Positions 11,951 to 24,935 of a stretch of DNA of 64,000 nucleotides are shown one piece after another. Positions within the stretch are counted from its first letter, which is position 1; each line of letters starts with the position of its first letter. The notes beneath the pieces are model-generated. The model did no database searches, was not told where the DNA came from, and was given only the letters and a program-made list of their open reading frames with translations. The translations under genes were made by a program, and so were the position numbers. Source of the stretch: Glandiceps talaboti (Eukaryota; Hemichordata; Enteropneusta; Spengelidae); assembly GCF_964340395.1 (NCBI RefSeq), contig NC_135550.1, positions 23,634,176 through 23,698,175 of the forward strand, written 5' to 3'.

Positions 11951-12352
11951 ACTATACGCAAACCAGCCAAATCCAACCAGATAACATGGGGCTGCAAACC
12001 TTATAATACTGCAAGATGTTCTTGTTGCTATATTTTACAACACAACACAACACACCAAACAATTCAAAGCCACAGCACCACAGGTAAAACATTCCCCATT
12101 TAAGATGAGGTGAACTGCAAATCCAGTAATGTAATTTATGTCCTCACCTACCGGACATGCAATATACAGTATGTCAGGAAAACTACACATCAACCATTCC
12201 ACAAACACCTCAATGGTCATCGTTCCTACATCACAACAAACAAAGCAGACAGGTCTCCACATGTGATACCGCATTTCAGGACACCGGGACATTCTCTACA
12301 AGAAAACACTTTCATAGCTACAATACTACGTCACATGTACAATGGCAATTAA
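11951..12352 (+). pseudogene. Penelope-like retroelement, GIY-YIG endonuclease fragment
   Basis: The plus-strand frame reads through a cysteine cluster typical of the linker before the endonuclease (WGCKPYN ... RCSCCYI), then STTGKTFPI, an in-frame TAA at 12101-12103, then NCKSSNVIYVL and CNIQYV. It continues with HKHLNGHRSYI and HVIPHFRTPGHS before a stop at 12350. The order CxxxNVIYxLxC, QYVxxT, LNxHR, HFxxxGH is the GIY-YIG module of Penelope-like elements, which nicks target DNA for integration. Two key positions are altered: the expected YVGET reads YVRKT. With the stop codon, this is a dead copy. Nothing of the upstream reverse transcriptase is recognisable. It lies between two microsatellite-bearing elements. 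Confidence 0.8.
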
Positions 12353-12651
12353 GCAATAACCAAAAGTACTATGTTCCTTGTGTCACAAAAAAAGAGCATG
12401 GTGTCACAAAGAATATGTGAGTGTCATGACAACCATGTGATGTGTACCACTGTATGGGATAACACTTCCTGTCTGTTACAAGCTTTTAGTTGTGAAGCAT
12501 TTTGATACACCTGTACAAAAATTATTTACGAAATTACTGATAATTCCTTGAAAAATTTCCAGAGATAATCCCTAAAATCAACTCTTTGTCAGTCTTACTT
12601 GCAAAGTGTAAGTTGCAACTTGGAAAAGGGTGGTCCAGCAGCTCAGCTCAG

Positions 12652-13566
12652 ATTTTTTCTTCCAGTAGGAAGAGATATATTAGTGGGTGAAAGTCTGTGT
12701 GTGTGTGTATGTGTGTCTGTCTGTCTGTCTATGTCATCATTTTCTCCAAAACAGCTGGCTCAATTCAAACTAAATTTTGAAGACGTATTCTGTAGGGTAA
12801 TGGCAAGAACTGATTAGGTTTTAGTAAAACTTCTGTGAATATTAATGAGCAATTTGCATAATTAATCAATTGATCGTCTGGTCACACATGCGCTTTCTTC
12901 AATAGTGCGCCACCAACGTCGATGTAAGATAAACCAAAAAGCTAAGGTATGGATATACATGCTGTTGTTCTAAACTGAGAAAGACTATGTTTTCAGGGGT
13001 TTCAAGTGTTTGTATTGATATTTTCATTGAATCTGAAGATTATTACATCAAAGCAAAGAGGTGAGCACTGAAAATACACATCATCTGTAAGCTTTATTGC
13101 AAAAATGTACAGTCACGATCGTCTGCTCACTTCACACCTTTCACGCATGTATACGATTTGTAGCAGATGGTGCGTCTATCAATCTCGATCGAAACAAGAA
13201 TGTATACACTTTACCCAGGGATGAAGTAGGGCAATAATACTGTATCACTTCATTGTATTAAAGTTGTTCAACTGTTATGATGCGTACGATGAAGTATGTT
13301 GTAAACTTTCTGATGCGTAATAGCAAAGTTATCAATTTCGTTTGTTATTTGCCATGGAAACGGGTGTACATATCCCAGGTATGTAGGGGATCACGAAAGC
13401 CGAGTGCAGTCGAGGATGGCAAGCTTTCCTGGTATTTGAACAACATTTTTGACAACTAACTTTCACTGGGACTTGAAAAAATCACAGATGTAGAGCTAAA
13501 TTTCTTGTATAAATCATGAAATGGTAAGATTATCCTTATGGAAGACATTCAGTTTAAATCTGGTAG
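12652..13566 (+). mobile_element. Microsatellite-bearing element, copy B
   Basis: It starts with CTTCCAGTAGGAAG and ends with CTTATGGAAGACATTCAG, the same pair of end motifs as copy A. After the left end come (GT)n/(CTGT)n at about 12692-12729 and TCATCATTTTCTCCAAAACA, followed by GTAGGGTAATGGCAAGAACT and the start of a core (AATATTAATGAGCAATTTGC). From about 12870 the interior is unrelated to copy A, so the element carries different internal sequence or a nested insertion. No convincing coding frame was found. Confidence 0.55.
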
Positions 13567-16421
13567 GATATGTTCTACTTTGTCTTGTTCAGTCTTAAAT
13601 TTTTTTGACAGCAGCAGATTCTTGACAGCTGGAGGAGCTTTGTCATTGAGAACCTTGTACGCAAAATAATTTTTCTTTTCCCTTTTCCCTTTGGAGAGGA
13701 TTTGTTATACATGTTGTTACTAATTCATGGATGATTTACAAGAAAAGTCTGGCTAACTGTCCATACTTTATGCCTTCTTCAATCATTTATCTTGATAGAA
13801 CCCACAAAAACACACCAGTGCATTTGCCTACTTGTTTCAAGCAAATGCAATGTAATTTAGTGTCAGTATCCTATCAAAATATAAACACCACAGGGACCAG
13901 GATTCCATTACTCTGTTTACTGATACAATGTTTTCACACTCAGATTATGACTGTTAGTGTTACATTATAAAATCCACAGATATAAACAAACTGATAAAAG
14001 TGTAACTGAACTTACATCAAATGCATCCCCTGTTGTTTTTGTATCAGTTGTATTATTGTTTTTACCTACTTTTGTGGTAGTGTGAATTCTTTCCTTAGCT
14101 CACTTCATTCAAGCAAATGCATCTGTGTTTGTTCACAGGTTGTAAATTCAATCAATAAGTTATATGTGACAAAAAATCCTTAGTGTATCAAAGCTGTGGG
14201 ATTTTGAAATTCAACTGAATATTAAAGAATGTCGCTATTTGCAAAATTTATTACTGACTTTGTTACAAAGGATAATATATTTAAAATTACAGTCATCAAG
14301 TGAACCCCTCTGGTTATACTTTGCACTTAACTAGGTGGTCCTGAAGCAATCTAACTGCTCAAACATATTAACATAGGGAAATCAATTTATAATTAGTAAA
14401 CCTCAGATATAATTCCTACCTCTACAACTCAAAAAAAATCAGAATTGAGAAATCTTTAATCATAGTGTCACACTAGAATACATTCTGACATTTAACAATT
14501 ACAGCAAAGCTGACATTCACATTAATGAACTGTCTACAAATTGAAAGAACCAAGGAAATAACACAAAACCAATTTCAATCATGAATAAACCCTACAGGTT
14601 ATTATATATAAAATGTTGATAGACCACCATTTCAGTTGATTGTTCAGTATATTCTGTAATCTACAGAATCTACTCCAAGGTCCTTCCAACTACATAGTTC
14701 AACTGATAGCTATGTACCTACAGCTCCATGTCAGTTCTCAATGAATTAGACAGGACACTTTTGGGTCAAAGTCTGTTATATTTTGTCTGATCAACCATAG
14801 ATGTCTTTCTCTAAAATCTATGGATTAACTGATGTTTGATCAAAATGGGACCTGTTGAAGCCATTCAACTGATGAGGAGATCTACTAACACTGAAGTTAT
14901 ACTTGAATTTGTTGGATGAGTTCTTGAGTTTTTTTCTGCAGTGTGTCGCTTTCAATGTCAAGCAGCTCTGTTTAATAGACTAATTGCTCAAGTCTCCATA
15001 CTTTCTTCATTTGACTAAAACATTTTTTTAAAGCTGTGTTCTCTGTTCTTTGGTGTGAAATGATAACCTAACTGAGTGAATACACAACAGTCGGGTGAAT
15101 GTGTATAGTTCTGAGACTACAAGTATTACTTTGAATTTGTTTTAAAGTTGACATTTTCCTTTACAGAACTACAATGAATAACAAACTCAAAACATTTGAA
15201 GATATAAAAATCTCCCAAGGGACTGGTGCCAGTCTACTCTGTTACACAAACCCTACATTACTCAATCCTTATAGTTGTACTAACTTATGACTCTGGTAAT
15301 CGACACTTTGGTTTACTAAGATAAACACAAATTAAAACTTTGTTCTTCAATGTGGTAGATCATACAAGTGGGTGATAGTGGTTCCTCTGTTGTGCAATTG
15401 TAATCACTCTGTGATCAAGATAGTGGAGGATGGATAGTGTAAACATTGGAAGTCCCAAAACAGTACACTGCAAGTTTACGGAACTAGCTTTCATTCTACT
15501 GAGACTATAATTAAGCCAACGTCCATTCAATAGCTTAACACTGTTGTATCAACATCTTGCCACAATAGTTTTAGTTTGTCTTTTGTAAACCCGAAGCCTC
15601 AATTACATCATCATGTATAATCAACAAAATGAACATAGCCGTATCGCTCAAAAATCACTTCATAGTGTAGAGGTTAAAGACTATATAGGTCTAATGATAC
15701 TACCCGGTAGGTATATTATGTACTAGGTTTGAGACTTAGTCGAGGTATTGATGAATGTTTTGTGCACATGCATGCACTTTACTGAACAGGTGAAAACTGA
15801 AAGCAAAGGCTTGGGCATGCATGGCAGCATGTGTGTTTATGAGTCGACAGACAGTGCCATTGTGATGATTAACAAGTTTGCTAATACTTTCACTGTGCTA
15901 AACCGGTCACTTTCTGTTAACTGGAATTCAGACAAAGTGCCTTGTTAACAAAAATAAGAGACGTGGTTTGAACAATGGGAACAAGACGAAAAGTAGTATA
16001 ACTTGCATTAGAATTTCTTGACACTGCTGACTGCCAGTCGCAATATGTCTAGGAATATAATTATGGAGTAATACAGGTGGAAATACTAGTATACAAATGT
16101 GCTGATGCATAACAAAAAGTCTTGCCTTTTCAAATTTTCAATCATCAACCATAAAAGTAATTGGTCCACTTTATATAATGCATTTGTCATGTTAGCTATT
16201 TTTTTCATTTAAAATATCACCTTAAAAGAACTCATTACTTTATACTTACTGTGTTATATAATATGCCACATACACAACATATAACACACTGGTATCACTC
16301 CATTCATTAGAACAAGAGAATAGCCGACAGTCAAGTGAAATGTGAATTGATGACATGTACTTATTTAATTGATGTATAATATGTATACACAAAACTGTTC
16401 ATTTGATGAACTCACGACATG

Positions 16422-16474
<53 letters not shown>

Positions 16475-17556
16475 CAAACAGAAAGGATCTAATAAATCAT
16501 AAAATTTAGATATAACATCTTTTGGCAGGTGAGTGAAATCAGGAGTATAATTCACCTACAGGTATATCTCTACAGTATTTATGTCAAAACAAATTAAGAA
16601 AAGATGTGATAGTACTAAGGAGACACATTGTAAATCTCACAGTGAGATTATTTCCAGTTTTGTGCAGAAATTTGTACTTGTGTCAATTCAATAACCAGAT
16701 TTCAGGAATGACCCCAGCTACCACATTACACAACCTCCACAGTCTAGCAGTGTGTACATGCAAGGACAATGTTTCTTGATTTCATATGAAACACACATTG
16801 AAGCAGTTCAAAATCTTTTAGAAATGAGCTTCGATCTGCTGTTGGACAACGACCTATTATAGCCTACGTCAACAATTTAATCTTTTTATTAAGCTGATGA
16901 ACATTTTTTGACAAGTCTGAACCTGTTAACAACTATACTTACTCTGGACATAATAACTGGCATTTTTATTACTGTAATTTATTCTAGAAAATATTACAAC
17001 TCTACAAAACATCTTCCTGTCTCCATGTATACTTTGTGAATTAATACTACTAAGACTAAGAATATAAAAATGCTTAAATGATGAAAAATGCATACATGAC
17101 TCCTTCAAAACAATATATGCATTCAAATATTAACCATATTCTCATCTGGTAGTTGATGTAAATCATGCAAATATCTCCTCAGTGACAAATACTTGTAAAC
17201 ATAAAGTTACCTCAGGCAAATATTGAATCAAATTCTACTTGTTGGTTAGAAATTGGGATGGGTGTTCTCAAGCACATTGGTGGAACAAGTGATTGATCTG
17301 ATTCTGAGAGGGGTTTTAGGAATGTGTACAGGGGAGCATAGATAGGGCATGTCCCAGTAGAACCATGGCATACAAACACTGAACTGCTATCAAGTGTTGG
17401 TTGTCTGAAAAAAAAGCGATACTCCAGTAGCAGCCAGTGCAGGTTTAACTCGTACAAAGCACTGCTGAACTAATGTGACAAATATGGAGATGTGGTTACA
17501 TTGACGTGACCTAGAATAACCGCAGATCCTACATTTTCTGTTTGACCACATAAATT
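13567..17556. other. Long gene-free stretch
   Basis: No gene is recognised across about 4 kb. On the minus strand 13570-13710 contains an open run with YKVLNDKAPPAVKNLLL, which has a loose LINE C-terminal flavour but is too short to assign. An AT microsatellite is listed separately. Other frames (13731-13970, 15748-16110, 16926-17457) have no family resemblance. Confidence 0.5.
16427..16473. repeat. (TA)n microsatellite
   Basis: Perfect alternating AT run of about 47 bp. Confidence 0.98.
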
Positions 17557-17892
17557 AGGCTTGTGTATGGTATGACAGTGTTTATATGGTGGTACAGGGT
17601 ACAATATATGTTACTGGTCTAAAGTAGGCTTGTGTATGGTATGACAGTGTTTATATGGTGGTACAGGGTACAATATATGTTACTGGTCTAAAGTAGGCTT
17701 GTGTATGGTATGACAGTGTTTATATGGTGGTACAGGGTACATGTTACTGGTCTAAAGTAGGCTTGTATATGGTATGACAATGTTTATATGGTGGTACAGG
17801 GTACAATATATGTTACTGGTCTAAAGTAGGCTTGTGTATGGTATGACAATGTTTATATGGTGGTACAGGGTACAATATATGTTACTGGTCCA
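17557..17892. repeat. 69-bp tandem repeat, five copies
   Basis: AGGCTTGTGTATGGTATGAC recurs at 17557, 17626, 17695, 17759 and 17828. The third unit is five bases shorter (loss in CAATATATG), giving a 64-bp step. Units are nearly identical, so the array is young. Confidence 0.95.
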
Positions 17893-18100
17893 TAATATAC
17901 TATTTCGTCCCAGTTGTTTTTTCAGAAAACCACATTAATTTTACATATTAAACTTGTAGTGACAGCGAACAATTGACTCCCAACCTATTCTTCATCACAA
18001 AGCAAGTCAAAATGCATGGCTAGGTAGGAAGTTTAAGAATCAAAATCATTTGTACCAGTTTTTCCAAGGAAGGCTTACTGTAATTTGTACTACTTAGTAT

Positions 18101-19925
18101 ATCAATCAGTGCTATGGTACAGCTACACAATCAGTGCTATGGTACAGCTACACAATCAGTGCTATAGTAGAAAGCTACAATCAGTGCTATAGTACAGCTT
18201 TTAATATCTACACAAACAGTGCTATATGGTACAGCTACACAATCAGTGCTATAGTAGAAAGCTTTTAATATCTACACAATCAGTGCTATAGTACAGCTTT
18301 AAGATCTACACAATCAGTGCCATGGTACAGCTTTTAATATCTACACAATCAGTGCTATGGTACAGCTTTAATATCTACACAATCAGTGCCATGGTACAGC
18401 TTTAAGATCTACACCGTAATCAGTGCTATAGTACAGCTTTTAATATCTACACAATCAGTGCCATGGTACAGCTTTAAGATCTACACAATCAGTGCTATAG
18501 TACAGCTTTTAATATCTACACAATCAGTGCTATATGGTACAGCTACACAATCAGTGCTATAGTAGAAAGCTTTTAATATCTACACAATCAGTGCTATAGT
18601 ACAGCTTTTAATATCTACACAATCAGTGCTATAGTACAGCTTTTAATATCTACACAATCAGTGCTATAGTACAGCTTTAATATCTACACAATCAGTGCTA
18701 TAGTACAGCTTTTAATATCTACACAATCAGTGCTATAGTACAGCTTTAAGATCTACACAATCAGTGCTATAGTACAGCTTTTAATATCTACACAATCAGT
18801 GCTATAGTACAGCTTTAATATCTACACAATCAGTGCTATGGTACAGCTTTAAGATCTACACAATCAGTGCTATAGTAGAGCTTTAATATCTACACAATCA
18901 GTGCTATGGTAGAAAGCTTTTAATATCTACACAATCAGTGCTATAGTACAGCTTTAAGATCTACACAATCAGTGCTATGGTACAGCTTTAATATCTACAC
19001 AATCAGTGCTATGGTACAGCTTTAAGATCTACACAATCAGTGCTATGGTAGAAAGCTTTTAATATCTACACAATCAGTGCTATAGTACAGCTTTAATATC
19101 TACACAATCAGTGCTATGGTAGAAAGCTTTTAATATCTACACAATCAGTGCTATAGTACAGCTTTAATATCTACACAATCAGTGCTATGGTAGAAAGCTT
19201 TTAATATCTACACAATCAGTGCTATGGTAGAAAGCTTTTAATATCTACACAATCAGTGCTATAGTACAGCTTTAATATCTACACAATCAGTGCTATGGTA
19301 GAAAGCTTTTAATATCTACACAATCAGTGCTATAGTACAGCTTTAATATCTACACAATCAGTGCTATGGTAGAAAGCTTTTAATATCTACACAATCAGTA
19401 CTATGGTAGAAAGCTTTAATATCTAAACAATCAGTGCCATGGTACAGCTTTTAAGATCTACACAATCAGTGCTATGGTACAGCTTTAAGATCTACACAAT
19501 CAGTGCTATGGTACAGCTTTAAGATCTACACAATCAGTGCTATGGTACAGCTTTAATATCTACACAATCAGTGCTATGGTAGAGCTTTTAATATCTACAC
19601 AATCAGTGCTATGGTAGAGCTTTAATATCTACACAATCAGTGCTATAGTACAGCTTTAATATCTACACAATCAGTGCTATGGTATAGCTTTTAATATCTA
19701 CACAATCAGTGCTATGGTAGAGCTTTTAATATCTACACAATCAGTGCTATGGTAGAGCTTTTAATATCTACACAATCAGTGCTATGGTAGAGCTTTAATA
19801 TCTAAACAATCAGTGCTATAGTACAGCTTTAAGATCTACACAATCAGTGCTATGGTACAGCTTTAATATCTACACAATCAGTGCTATGGTAGAAAGCTTT
19901 AATGAGCTATAGTCAGTACAGCTTT
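18101..19925. repeat. ~1.8 kb minisatellite of 34-37 bp units with a 71-bp dimer
   Basis: Roughly 50 units built on CACAATCAGTGCTATRGTA. Three linker types alternate: CAGCTTTAATATCTA, CAGCTTTAAGATCTA and GAAAGCTTTTAATATCTA. Between 19047 and about 19400 the variants alternate so that GGTAGAAAGC recurs at 19047, 19118, 19189, 19226, 19297 and 19368, mostly 71 bp apart. That indicates a higher-order dimer with one 37-bp slip. A stray diverged unit follows at 20042-20070. Confidence 0.95.
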
Positions 19926-20128
19926 AATATTTCCATACTTGTGTGTGTATACACACATATGTTGCACATGTTCACACAAAATGAAATATACAAATATTAA
20001 TTTATACTAATTTAATATACCATAATACTAATTTATAGTACATCAATCATTGCTATGGTACAGCTTTTATTCATGCTTCAGTGTGTATAAACATATGTTG
20101 CACACATTCACACAAAAAATAAATATAC
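19917..20128. repeat. Two-copy direct repeat after the minisatellite
   Basis: The segment CAGCTTTAATATTTCCATAC ... ATATGTTGCACATGTTCACAC ... AAATATAC (19917-19991) recurs in diverged form at 20058-20128 (CAGCTTTTATTCATGCTTCA ... ATATGTTGCACACATTCACAC). The second copy follows the stray minisatellite unit, so the array edge was probably duplicated. Confidence 0.6.
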
Positions 20129-21114
20129 ATGTACTACTAAAATGTTTCCCCTGTGTGCATAAAAGTCTTTAAAAAATATTAAAAAGTAGTGAACATAAAG
20201 TTCTGTACTTATGATAATATATAGTACTGTATTGATTTTCTTCGCTATGCCTACATGTAGCTAGATTATGAGTTTGGGCTACAAAATGTACATCAGATAG
20301 TCATTCCTGGCAATAAACCCACATAGCTATTCTTACAATGTTTGTCACAGAAAACCATAAAAATAATATATGCAGGTATCAGCATGAAAATTCTGTTTTC
20401 CCTGAAATACAGTTTGTTGTCAAATACAAGAAATAGAAGTCTTCCTGGTATTTTCTTGCAATATATAGTAAATATTCTTCTATAGAGATTATTAGACAGC
20501 AAGTACAATATAATATACATATATATACCATGTTTTAGTGATAGACTGTTGATATGGTACATGTAACAGATGTTCTCTAATTTGTTTCAACTATGGTCAA
20601 TTGCTATGAAGCAAATGTGAACACCTTTCTATTACCAACACATTTTTTTTTTTTTGAAATACAAAGTTCACTTCACAGCTGATAATAGTTCGCACGATAC
20701 TTCAGCCATGAAAAGAATATTCAATCTATTTTCTATAAATTCATGTGAAACATACCTTAGATCTCCCTCAGTTGTATCTGTAGCCACAATGCTTTGTGTC
20801 ATTTGTGTAACGTCTGTTTACGATTTGGTTTGAAGTGGCCATCTGGATGAGAAATATCTATTTATATTAATCAAACAACTTTACTATATGATAAAATATG
20901 CGGAAAAAACATAGCCCTGCTTTGTGTTTGTATATAACATAATAAATTTCAAGCCTGTGCTTTGTCTATGGCTTTTCTTGAAATTCGTTCATCTTGCATA
21001 AATAGTTAGATTTCTTTGATCTAGTTTGTTTACAACAGTTAAGTTTGTCTGTATCGCCACTTTAATTTAAAGGCCCATGGTACATTCCCATGATTAGTGT
21101 TATAGTTTCTTTTA
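20129..21114. other. No gene seen; possible MITE end at 20834
   Basis: At 20834-20860 the text AAGTGGCCATCTGGATGAG resembles the left end of the MITEs at 34792, 36097 and 60231, but I found no matching right end. The rest is unique AT-rich DNA. Confidence 0.45.
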
Positions 21115-21665
21115 CTCAGGACCAACTATTCCTATAGTCTATCAGCTAGCCCTCGGATGTTCTTCCGATAAAATATGACACACAGCCGAACATCGCTATC
21201 GAGGATGGAACATCCGAGGTCTAGCGAATGTCATCAGGATATAAATAACTGCCAATCAGAGAACCGTGTTAGCGACAAGCACAAACAGAGGACAATAGCT
21301 AAATTTTCATGCATATTCATCTTAAGGAGGGGCTTGTAAAAATAACCACCAATGCGTTAACTAAAATGTGTGAATGACAACGTCTACACATTCATCAAAC
21401 ACAATTACCATAAACTGATAAGACATAGTAATGACATAAATGTGTTTGTCAACTCCTGCATGCAGAGATTGAATATATTAAAGTATATATATGCATATAT
21501 GGCCCAACCCACCGCTTATCGTAATCTCAATGGAATGTCCGGTCTGAAAATGACATTCGCTAGACTGTTCGGGCAAGCCCTGACATGCGAACTTCGTTCG
21601 CTTATAGTTATAGCATCGAAAGAAAGCCTGAACGTCTAGCAGCAAGACTACTATTCCTACAGCTT
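21115..21665. mobile_element. Possible inverted-end element
   Basis: A strong inverted repeat (21145-21170 against 21197-21225; centre CCTCGGATGTTC / GAACATCCGAGG) sits near the left end. The right end (GTCTAGCAGCAAGACTA at 21634) is a loose inverted match to the left edge (TAGTCTATCAGCTAGC) and recurs in direct orientation at 22342. This suggests element termini. The class and exact borders are uncertain. Confidence 0.35.
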
Positions 21666-24186
21666 TGCCAAACATTTACTTTTTAAATCTATGTGTTATA
21701 CCACAATGGGTGAGAAAAATCATTTCTGTTTGAAATGGAGATTAACATATGTTACAATTTGAAATGGGGATCATTGTTGTTTTACTTGCAATGTTTGCAA
21801 TGTGGCTTATTCAACACCTACTCAACAAACTGTGCCACATGGTTGTTCATTCACTGTCCAGCACAGTAATATAACATACAACACCATCAAATACAATTCC
21901 TGTATTATGTATACAGGGTGTTTCAACTAAACATGACTGTAAGATTTACTTATAATTATAACATTGCAAGGACCAGCATTGATTTTGTTCCCAGTTAACA
22001 CTAATTTTTGAGCTGTGTTCAATATGTGCTATCACAGAGATTCACGTCATCAGCTTAGTCTAGACCAGAGTAGATACAAATATATTCACTCATGAACTTA
22101 AACCAGCTTAAAACCATAGTTCTCTCTCTCACGTAAACCACTTTCTCACACATGGACTAAGCTATCCTGACTATATGGGCCAACTTTTCACATTTGTGTT
22201 TTAAAGTCAGTTTTAGACTAGTCTAGCTGCTAAACCTCCAGCTCACTTTCTTTTGATAGACATGAGAGTGGAGCACCTGAGGCCTATCGCCCTCATTAGC
22301 GAACTTTGGTCACCTTCACAGTGAGCAGAATAGCCCGAGGGGTCTAGCAGCAAGACTATTTTAAGACGAGAGTTTACTATAAGGTGGAGTTTAAGTGGCT
22401 AAAAGTATATAATAGTGGTCATATAAGATAAGGAAATGTCATAGTCTTTATCTGGGAGAAAGTCTGATCAGTGTTTGATGAACTAAATTTGCAGTTAATA
22501 AGCATCAGATGAGAATAGATACTGTTTTGGTGTGCAGTAAAGTTGGAGTCAGTGCAGTCACAACCTAGAGGAGCAATTTTTAGGAGGTTCATACTTACAT
22601 ACACTGCATAAAACATCAGTCTACTATATACTTCATGCAAAACGCTTTTGTTTTCAAATTTTACAGTAAATTTCAATAATTTTCAATCTACATATCTGAA
22701 AGCATATACTGACATATAGCAGATAAATGTGTCAAGCAGTATTCAAGTTCATTCATTTGAACCAAAACTTTCAAATTTCCACATCAAAATCATCCTGCCT
22801 AAAATGACTTTCACAGAAAACTTCTATTAGAAGATAGAAAACTTCTAGGAACATCCCTATCAATATCAGACCAGCAATTCTTGAGTTGAAGTCTTTGTCC
22901 AAATATTAATTTAAAAAAAAAAAAAATTGCATTCACATGCCTCAGACAATTTCACTGAACTCAAATGCCAGCGCTGCGAAATTTCAATGCAATTACAAAC
23001 GTCGTATTTTTTGGTCAAGTTGATAAAATATATATTAAAAGATTGACAACTGACCCAAAATCACACTTCGGGATCCAAACTGTATATTGTACCATATCAT
23101 ATCACCTCACAATTTCTCATTAATATGCCCGGGGCTGTGATTGAATATTCCCACCAACCTGCCAAGCAGTTATTGCGTTTCAGAATTTTGACCAAAATCA
23201 CATTGTCTATTAAATCCAAATTTACATATAAACAAAAGGATTGCATTATCTTGTCTGGACCATTAATCTACCAAGACAAACACCATAAAATCAATCCAAA
23301 TGAAATACAACATCGATCTGCTGGAACAACATCGATCTGCTGGAATAATTTTTCTTAACACCCATGATGTAATCATATTGTTTTGAACAATTTTTCAACA
23401 AGAGACACTGTAATATATTAATGGTCCTACAGTGGCAATGTATCAGTAGTTGTTTTTTTAAGTTGGTCGTGATATACATCTATGATCCAAGCAACCAAAG
23501 CAATCACTTTGAAATGCATGGCAACTCAGCGAAGCTGATAAGTAAAAAAGGCTGGGCAACGACGATCAAATTGTTATCCATGTATCAGTTCTTTTCATCA
23601 GATTATATCATTGTGTTGTACATGTAGAGTTATGCCTTTATAAGGGTATTGGTTCTTCAAATAAACATTAATTTGGGACAGGTGTTATATAATATATAAC
23701 CAAGGGATTGGCATTTGAAACATACAGACAATGAAAGACAAACTTGGTAACTGTGTCATGTTAGTTTTAAAGCCTGAGATAAAACTTATACATGTATAGA
23801 CTATAAGATACATCATGTTGTTCAGCCCTATCAGGCAGACACGAATGTCTGTATCTTACAGACAAATACATGTACTGTAAATATTCCAAGAGAAACTTGC
23901 AGATCAGATGTAATTTAACTGAATGCCTAAGGGTTCTTGTTCCTTTTTATCACAAATTAAACAAATTATATGACATTTTGAAGCATGCCTTGTTAGATAC
24001 AGGATACATGCTATATGCAATCATCTCTATATCTATGAAGTCATACAAAGTTGAAGCATGGATTAACTTATTGTCTAATTACCAGACTGAGTTATCATTG
24101 GTTATGGAAATGACTCAAAAGAAATTACAAATTACATTATCATCAAGCATTATTGAAGATGTGTGCTTTGTTATTATTGATGTATG
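21666..24186. other. No gene seen
   Basis: Unique AT-rich DNA. It includes a partial copy of the GTCTAGCAGCAAGACTATT end motif at 22342 preceded by CCCGAGG, and a poly-A run at 22913-22926. Frames at 22419-22676, 23125-23627 and 23870-24187 (105 codons) have no recognisable domain. Confidence 0.5.
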
Positions 24187-24841
24187 AACCAAATTACATG
24201 AAATCCGAAGATTGCATTCTTAAGATATAAGAATCATTAGTTATTCAAATTACTCATTAAAATCAAAGCTACATCAGTGAACTTTATAATGCATGTGTGT
24301 TATATGTACCAGATTATATGAAATATGAAGATTGCATTTTTAAGCAGAATTACAAAAGATTATTAATAATTATGCCCAATGACTCCTAAAATCAAGAGAT
24401 ACACCTGTAAGCTTTATAATTATAATGCATGTGTGCTTGTTTGTTTATGTACTTACAAAATTATAAGAAATTTGAAGATTGCATTCTTAAGATATTGCCC
24501 AATTGTCAAAAATCCTTAATTATGCAAATTGCTCATTAAAATTAAAAGCTACATCAATATGCTTCATTTTACAACCAAGTCGTGTTATCATCAACATATA
24601 TACTGAATCATATCAAAACTGAAGCTTGCTTTGAATTCTTAAGATATTGCCTAATTATCGAAAATCATAAATTATGCAAATAACTCATTCAAATTTAAGC
24701 TACATCAACAAGCTTTTCAGGATACATGTGTTTTGGCATTGTGATTGTACGTAACAAAACAAATTAAATCGAATTTTCCATTACCATAACGACAATGTTT
24801 AGCAAGTTTAGAATTGATCAGTAGTTTTCGAGATATCATAT

Positions 24842-24874
<33 letters not shown>

Positions 24875-24935
24875 TACACACACACACACACAGACAGAGA
24901 CAAAAGCACTATCATAGCCTTCACTTACGGAAGGT
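24187..24935 (-). mobile_element. Microsatellite-bearing element, copy C (inverted)
   Basis: Read on the minus strand it starts with CCTTCCGTAAGTGAAGG, then (CTGT)n/(GT)n (24843-24891), then ATCTCGAAAACTACTG. At least four degenerate ~110-150 bp core repeats follow, each holding GATGTAGCTTTTAATTTTAA, GCATAATTAAG and ATATCTTAAGAATGCAA. These motifs match the core of copy A (10784-11370), so it is the same family in the opposite orientation. Confidence 0.6.

Noticed and set aside
12035-12292. 85-codon minus-strand frame
   Set aside because: Antisense shadow of the Penelope-like fragment.
23870-24187. 105-codon plus-strand frame
   Set aside because: No family resemblance, and it runs into the core repeats of copy C.
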